Origin: Oscillospiraceae bacterium
Lineage (GTDB): Bacteria > Bacillota > Clostridia > Oscillospirales > Oscillospiraceae
Assembly: GCA_910575695.1 (NCBI GenBank)
Contig: CAJTGJ010000017.1
Coordinates: 1-64,000 of the forward strand
Direction of reading: 5' to 3'
DNA length: 64,000 nucleotides
This document shows positions 60,993-64,000 of the stretch, piece by piece (the first letter of the stretch is position 1; each line of letters starts with the position of its first letter). Made by a program: the position numbers and the translations under genes. The notes under the pieces are model-generated. The model was not told the origin of the DNA and did no database searches. It was given only the letters and a program-made list of their open reading frames with translations.

Positions 60993-61023
60993 CAGCGCCC
61001 GCCTTTTGAACAGGCGGGCGCTG
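60993..61023 (+). terminator. Hairpin after the Rnf locus
   Basis: CAGCGCCCGCC / GGCGGGCGCTG, 11 bp with a 9-base loop, 14 bases after the stop. No T run follows. Confidence 0.5.
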
Positions 61024-61083
61024 CTGTGCACCCCTTGGAAGACATTTGGAATGCCGCTGGAGCTGTTTTCTCCGCCGCGTCCC

Positions 61084-61887
61084 TCACCAATTATCTTTCT
61101 GCTCCGCGTACAGAGCGGGCAGGATCGCGGCCAGATGGCCGAACTCCTTCAAATTGTGGGCAAACAGACCCTGGGGCGCCTGGGGCGGGACGGATACGCC
61201 GTCGGGCAGCAGCTTGGCCACCCGGCCGTCCACCAGGCCCCAGCCGATCCAGAAGCGGCTGCGCAGCTCAATGCCGCCCTCCACCTCCCGGACGAAGTGG
61301 GTCATGATGGCGGCGACGCCCTGGCCGGGGACGGGCCCGTGGCCGTTGGCGCACATCAGGGCGGCGCAGAGCTCCGTGCCCACCTTTTCCTCCTCGTAGC
61401 CCAGCTCGTGGGGATAGCGGAACTCCAGAATGAGCTGGTCCGGCCCCGCGCCGATGTCCTCCAGAACGTGGTGGACGGTGCCCCAGGTCTTTTCCCGCAT
61501 GGGGACGCTGGGGTCCAGCACCTTTTCCGGCATCTGCTGGCGGGCGTAAAAGTGGTCCTCCGGGTCCCAGATGCGGTAGCGCATATCGTTGAGGCCGTGC
61601 CAGGCAAACCACCACTCGAACATCTCCGGGGTGACGCCGGGCATCCGGGTCAGGTTGGCCAGGTAGCCCGTGCCGTCAGGCATCACGCAGTACCCGATCT
61701 CGCAGGGCAGATAGCCGGGCTTGAACAGGTCGTTGCGGCGTTCGATGGGCAGGGCCAGGGCCGGGTCGATGGGCCCGCCCTCCAGTACGGCCAGCTTTTC
61801 CGGGGGAATGGGGGTGATGGGCAGGTCGTAGTACTTGGAGTAGGGCAGGGCGCGCTCCTCGGGGGTCAGGACAGGTCTTTGGCTCAT
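61084..61887 (-). CDS. DAPG/phloretin hydrolase-like protein (PhlG type)
   Basis: 267 residues, no signal peptide. The metal-binding helix is FEWWFAWHGLNDMRYRIWD with the following DPEDHFYAR; further His/Glu ligands would be in EFRYPHELGYEE and in THFVREVEGG. This matches the DAPG_hydrolase group, whose members split aryl ketone C-C bonds, e.g. 2,4-diacetylphloroglucinol in Pseudomonas and phloretin in Eubacterium ramulus. It suggests breakdown of flavonoids such as phloretin. AAGGAGG precedes the ATG. A divergent TetR regulator at 62085 probably controls it. Confidence 0.82.
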   Translation of the reverse strand: MSQRPVLTPEERALPYSKYYDLPITPIPPEKLAVLEGGPIDPALALPIERRNDLFKPGYLPCEIGYCVMPDGTGYLANLTRMPGVTPEMFEWWFAWHGLNDMRYRIWDPEDHFYARQQMPEKVLDPSVPMREKTWGTVHHVLEDIGAGPDQLILEFRYPHELGYEEEKVGTELCAALMCANGHGPVPGQGVAAIMTHFVREVEGGIELRSRFWIGWGLVDGRVAKLLPDGVSVPPQAPQGLFAHNLKEFGHLAAILPALYAEQKDNW

Positions 61888-61930
61888 ATCAGGCTTCCTC
61901 CTTGCTGTATTTGTGGGCTGTACTGAATTT

Positions 61931-61959
61931 ATGATACCAGACGGGGGCAGATTTGTACA
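61931..61959 (-). promoter_or_regulatory. Promoter of the PhlG-like hydrolase gene
   Basis: Minus-strand TGTACA (61954-61959) and TATCAT (61931-61936), 17 bases apart. It is back-to-back with the regulator's promoter at 62032-62060. Confidence 0.5.
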
Positions 61960-62031
61960 GACCGCCCGGGGGGCCGCTGTTCACAAAATGCACAGAGAAG
62001 GGAAAAGTGTCCAACTTTCCGGTTTTCTCTC

Positions 62032-62060
62032 TTGCCACGGCTGGGAAAAAGAAATACAAT
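62032..62060 (+). promoter_or_regulatory. Promoter of the TetR regulator gene
   Basis: TTGCCA (62032-62037) and TACAAT (62055-62060) with a 17-base spacer, 24 bases before the start codon. The operator is probably between this and the divergent promoter. Confidence 0.6.
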
Positions 62061-62084
62061 ATAAATAAAAAGGGGCTGGTCACG

Positions 62085-62645
62085 TTGGGAGCAAACCGCA
62101 GGGAGCTGAACCGGCAGCGCACGGTGGCGGATATCGAGCAGGCATTCCTCCAGCTCTACCGGCGGGACGGAATCGACGGCGTCAGCATTTCCGCCGTCTG
62201 CGCCCTGAGCGGCGTCGCCCGCTCCACCTTCTATCTGTACTTTGAGGATAAATACGCGGTGCTCCAGGGGGTGGAGGACCGGCTTTTGTCCGCGCTGTGG
62301 GACATCTGCGGAAACCTGCCCGACCTGCTGGCACACAGGGGCGGGTCGGAAAACGCCCTGCGCACCATTGCCCATATCCGCGCCAACATCGATTGGTACC
62401 GGGCCCTGCTGGGCCGCCGCGGCGACCCTATGTTCGTCTACCGCTGGAAGCGGGATATCGACCGCAGCCTGCGCCGCAAGCTGGAGCAGCGGAACACAGG
62501 CCGTCAGGACGCCGACGTCCAGGGGGTGATTTTCGCCTCGGCGCTCATCGGGCTGTACACCTATGTGATCTTTGAATACCCCGATATCCCAGACCGGGAC
62601 CTGTGCCGCTATATGGACGGCCTGCTGGCGCAGATCCTGCCCTGA
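62085..62645 (+). CDS. TetR-family transcriptional regulator
   Basis: 186 residues. HTH: VADIEQAFLQLYRRDGIDGV, SISAVCALSGVARSTFYLYF, EDKYAVLQGVEDRLLS. The C-terminal ligand domain (about 70-186) is typical of the small TetR regulators with a C-terminal TetR_C_7-like part. TTG at 62085 is nine bases after AGGGG and fits the HTH start; no ATG fits. It is divergent from the PhlG-like hydrolase gene, so it is likely its aromatic-responsive repressor (inference). Confidence 0.9.
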   Translation: MGANRRELNRQRTVADIEQAFLQLYRRDGIDGVSISAVCALSGVARSTFYLYFEDKYAVLQGVEDRLLSALWDICGNLPDLLAHRGGSENALRTIAHIRANIDWYRALLGRRGDPMFVYRWKRDIDRSLRRKLEQRNTGRQDADVQGVIFASALIGLYTYVIFEYPDIPDRDLCRYMDGLLAQILP

Positions 62646-62669
62646 GCTTTGGGCGGATGGGACGGAACA

Positions 62670-62703
62670 GGGAGGCACGCTCCGGCGTGCCTCCCTTTAT
62701 TTG
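62670..62703 (+). terminator. Terminator of the TetR gene
   Basis: GGGAGGCACGC / GCGTGCCTCCC with a TCCG loop and then TTTATTT. Confidence 0.88.
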
Positions 62704-62714
62704 TGCGAATCAGC

Positions 62715-63725
62715 TCATTTGACAGAGAAGTATTCGTCCCCGACATAGATGCCTTCGATGTTTTCCACGTCCACCGGCTCTCGGAAGTTCCAGATGAGCA
62801 CCCGGCTGCTGTTCTCGTCATAGGGCGAAAGGAAGATGCCGCACTGACCGCCCTGGAGCGTCTCCACGATGGAGCCGTCCGCCAGCTTGACGCTGACGCT
62901 GGCCGCCTCGGGCCCATAGCTCTCAAGGGGGTCCCGATGGATATTATAATCGTGGAAGATCAGGGTCAGGCCCAGGGGAGACAAGCGGGCCTCCTCCGCA
63001 TCCAGGCCGGAAACCAGCGCCGATTCCCTGCCCAGCACCGTGCTCTCCACGGGCGTTACGTCCACCGGAATGGTACGGCCCCACGTATTTTCCCATATCA
63101 TTTCAAAATCTCCGGTCAGGTAGCTGTCTATATGATCCACCTCAACTCCGGCGCTGGTCAAATCCTCCGGCATCGTTTTCCAGGTGGAAACCACCAGCAG
63201 AGCGGTCCGGCTCTCCTCGTCATAGCCCAGGCACTCCGCGCCGCTCATCCAGCTTTCGGCGGCGTCCGGCACCAGCCATTCGTTGACTGTTGGAACATCC
63301 ACTCCGCCAGCCACACGGCCCGGTATGGTGATGTCGTCAATTTTGTCGAAGATATCCCCATCCACGTCCCTGGCCTCTACATAAGCCCGGATGGTGAAAT
63401 CGTCCGCCAGCACGGACTTTACCTTAAATTCTATGCCGTCGATGACATACGCCTTGTCCTCCTGCTCCCGAGCATAGGGCGCAAAGCCGCCCAAGGCTTC
63501 CGCCAGCATCTCCCGCAGCCCGGGAGACGCGGCAAAGGCCGTACCCACCAGCAGCGCGCAGGCCGCCGCGGCCACCAGCACGCCCTTCACCACTCCCAGC
63601 CCGCGCCTTTTCTTCCGGGGCGGCAGCTCGTCCAGCACGTTCTTCAAACGCCCGTCAAATCCCTTCGGCATGACCATTTCCTCCTTTTCTGCCATTGCTT
63701 TCAGCATTTCATCAAATTGTTCCAT
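62715..63725 (-). CDS. DUF4179 domain anti-sigma-like membrane protein
   Basis: 336 residues. The cytosolic N-terminus (about 1-45; MEQFDEMLKAMAEKEEMVMP) precedes one membrane helix (GVLVAAAACALLVGTAFAA), then an extracellular DUF4179 region (about 75-200, starting LREMLAEALGGFAPYAREQE) and a C-terminal beta-rich part. DUF4179 proteins are commonly paired with ECF-type sigma factors and probably act as membrane anti-sigma factors. GGAGGG is upstream of the ATG at 63725. It overlaps the sigma factor gene end by 14 bases. Confidence 0.85.
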   Translation of the reverse strand: MEQFDEMLKAMAEKEEMVMPKGFDGRLKNVLDELPPRKKRRGLGVVKGVLVAAAACALLVGTAFAASPGLREMLAEALGGFAPYAREQEDKAYVIDGIEFKVKSVLADDFTIRAYVEARDVDGDIFDKIDDITIPGRVAGGVDVPTVNEWLVPDAAESWMSGAECLGYDEESRTALLVVSTWKTMPEDLTSAGVEVDHIDSYLTGDFEMIWENTWGRTIPVDVTPVESTVLGRESALVSGLDAEEARLSPLGLTLIFHDYNIHRDPLESYGPEAASVSVKLADGSIVETLQGGQCGIFLSPYDENSSRVLIWNFREPVDVENIEGIYVGDEYFSVK

Positions 63726-64000
63726 AACTGCCCTCCTCATCGCAGAGCATCTGCTTTAACTGCTTTCTGGCCCGGGACAGCCGGGATTTTACCGTCCCTC
63801 TCGGCACATGGAGCGCGTCCGCAATCTGCTCTACCGTCATGTCCTCGTAGTAGAACAGCGTCACCGCCGCCCGCCGGTCCGGGGGCAGGGCGCACACCGC
63901 CTCCCACAGCCCGCCGGTTTGGGGCGGCTCCGGGGCGGCTGGCTCCTGGGGCAGGTCGTCCAGATAGACCACCCTGCCCTGCTTCCGCCGCTGGGCGTAG
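63712..64000 (-). CDS. RNA polymerase sigma factor, sigma-70 region 4 (N-terminal part outside window)
   Basis: The visible 95 residues end in region 4 of an ECF-type sigma factor: ALPPDRRAAVTLFYYEDMTV, EQIADALHVPRGTVKSRLSR and ARKQLKQMLCDEEG. The upstream frame stays open to the window edge, so region 2 lies outside. The end overlaps the DUF4179 gene by 14 bases, which points to a sigma/anti-sigma pair. A GTG at 63972 is internal, not the start. Confidence 0.9.
   Translation of the reverse strand, partial: YAQRRKQGRVVYLDDLPQEPAAPEPPQTGGLWEAVCALPPDRRAAVTLFYYEDMTVEQIADALHVPRGTVKSRLSRARKQLKQMLCDEEGSYGTI

Overview
The window looks like chromosome of a high-GC, Gram-positive, anaerobic gut-type Clostridia (Oscillospiraceae, of the Flavonifractor / Pseudoflavonifractor / Oscillibacter kind; the genus is inference). 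Supporting signs are strong GGAGG ribosome binding sites, TTGACA-N17-TATAAT promoters, a methionine T-box, an L10 leader before rplJ-rplL, the infC-rpmI-rplT cluster, AddAB instead of RecBCD, a class I LysRS-like gene with a C-terminal tRNA-binding domain, a fused potCD gene, Rnf/ApbE genes and a phloretin/DAPG hydrolase-like gene. I found no tRNA, rRNA or CRISPR array.

Layout. 1-6 kb: the end of an IS21-type element abuts a CUT1 sugar ABC operon (two permeases and a lipoprotein binding protein with a frameshift). Its presumed regulator is a collapsed fusion of a YesM-type sensor kinase and a YesN-type AraC regulator. 6-16 kb: an apparently catalytically dead class I LysRS paralogue with a permuted GH3 glycosidase, an ECF S-component behind a structured leader, a DUF3842 protein, a Na/Pi symporter, a maltose acetyltransferase, a lone serine recombinase and a small HTH/membrane pair. 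16-31 kb: rplJ-rplL, a large cytosolic hybrid kinase, the MoxR-DUF58-transglutaminase operon, a stalk-domain protein, a tandem 177-bp repeat, hflX and a run of small enzymes and regulators. 31-44 kb: rpmE, addA-addB, infC-rpmI-rplT, and a methionine importer in which metN-metI and metQ have separate promoters and only metQ sits behind a T-box. 45-50 kb: an AT-rich RHH gene, a CadC-type regulated metal efflux operon (regulator, HMA metallochaperone, methyltransferase, P1B ATPase) and an orphan kinase. 50-55 kb: potA-potB-potCD polyamine importer. 55-61 kb: a candidate structured noncoding RNA, then a tandem-repeat lipoprotein, ApbE and RnfC-RnfD-RnfG followed by an unrecognised membrane protein where RnfE/A/B would be expected. 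61-64 kb: a PhlG-like hydrolase with a divergent TetR regulator, and a DUF4179 protein with an ECF-type sigma factor that runs off the window.

The most unusual items are the flavin-based Rnf-CDG module without RnfA/B/E, the candidate RNA upstream of it, the fused sensor/AraC protein that lost its phosphorelay parts, the LysRS-like protein lacking both HIGH and KMSKS signatures, and the S-component leader that matches no riboswitch class I know. All assignments are from reading motifs and gene order; no database search was possible.
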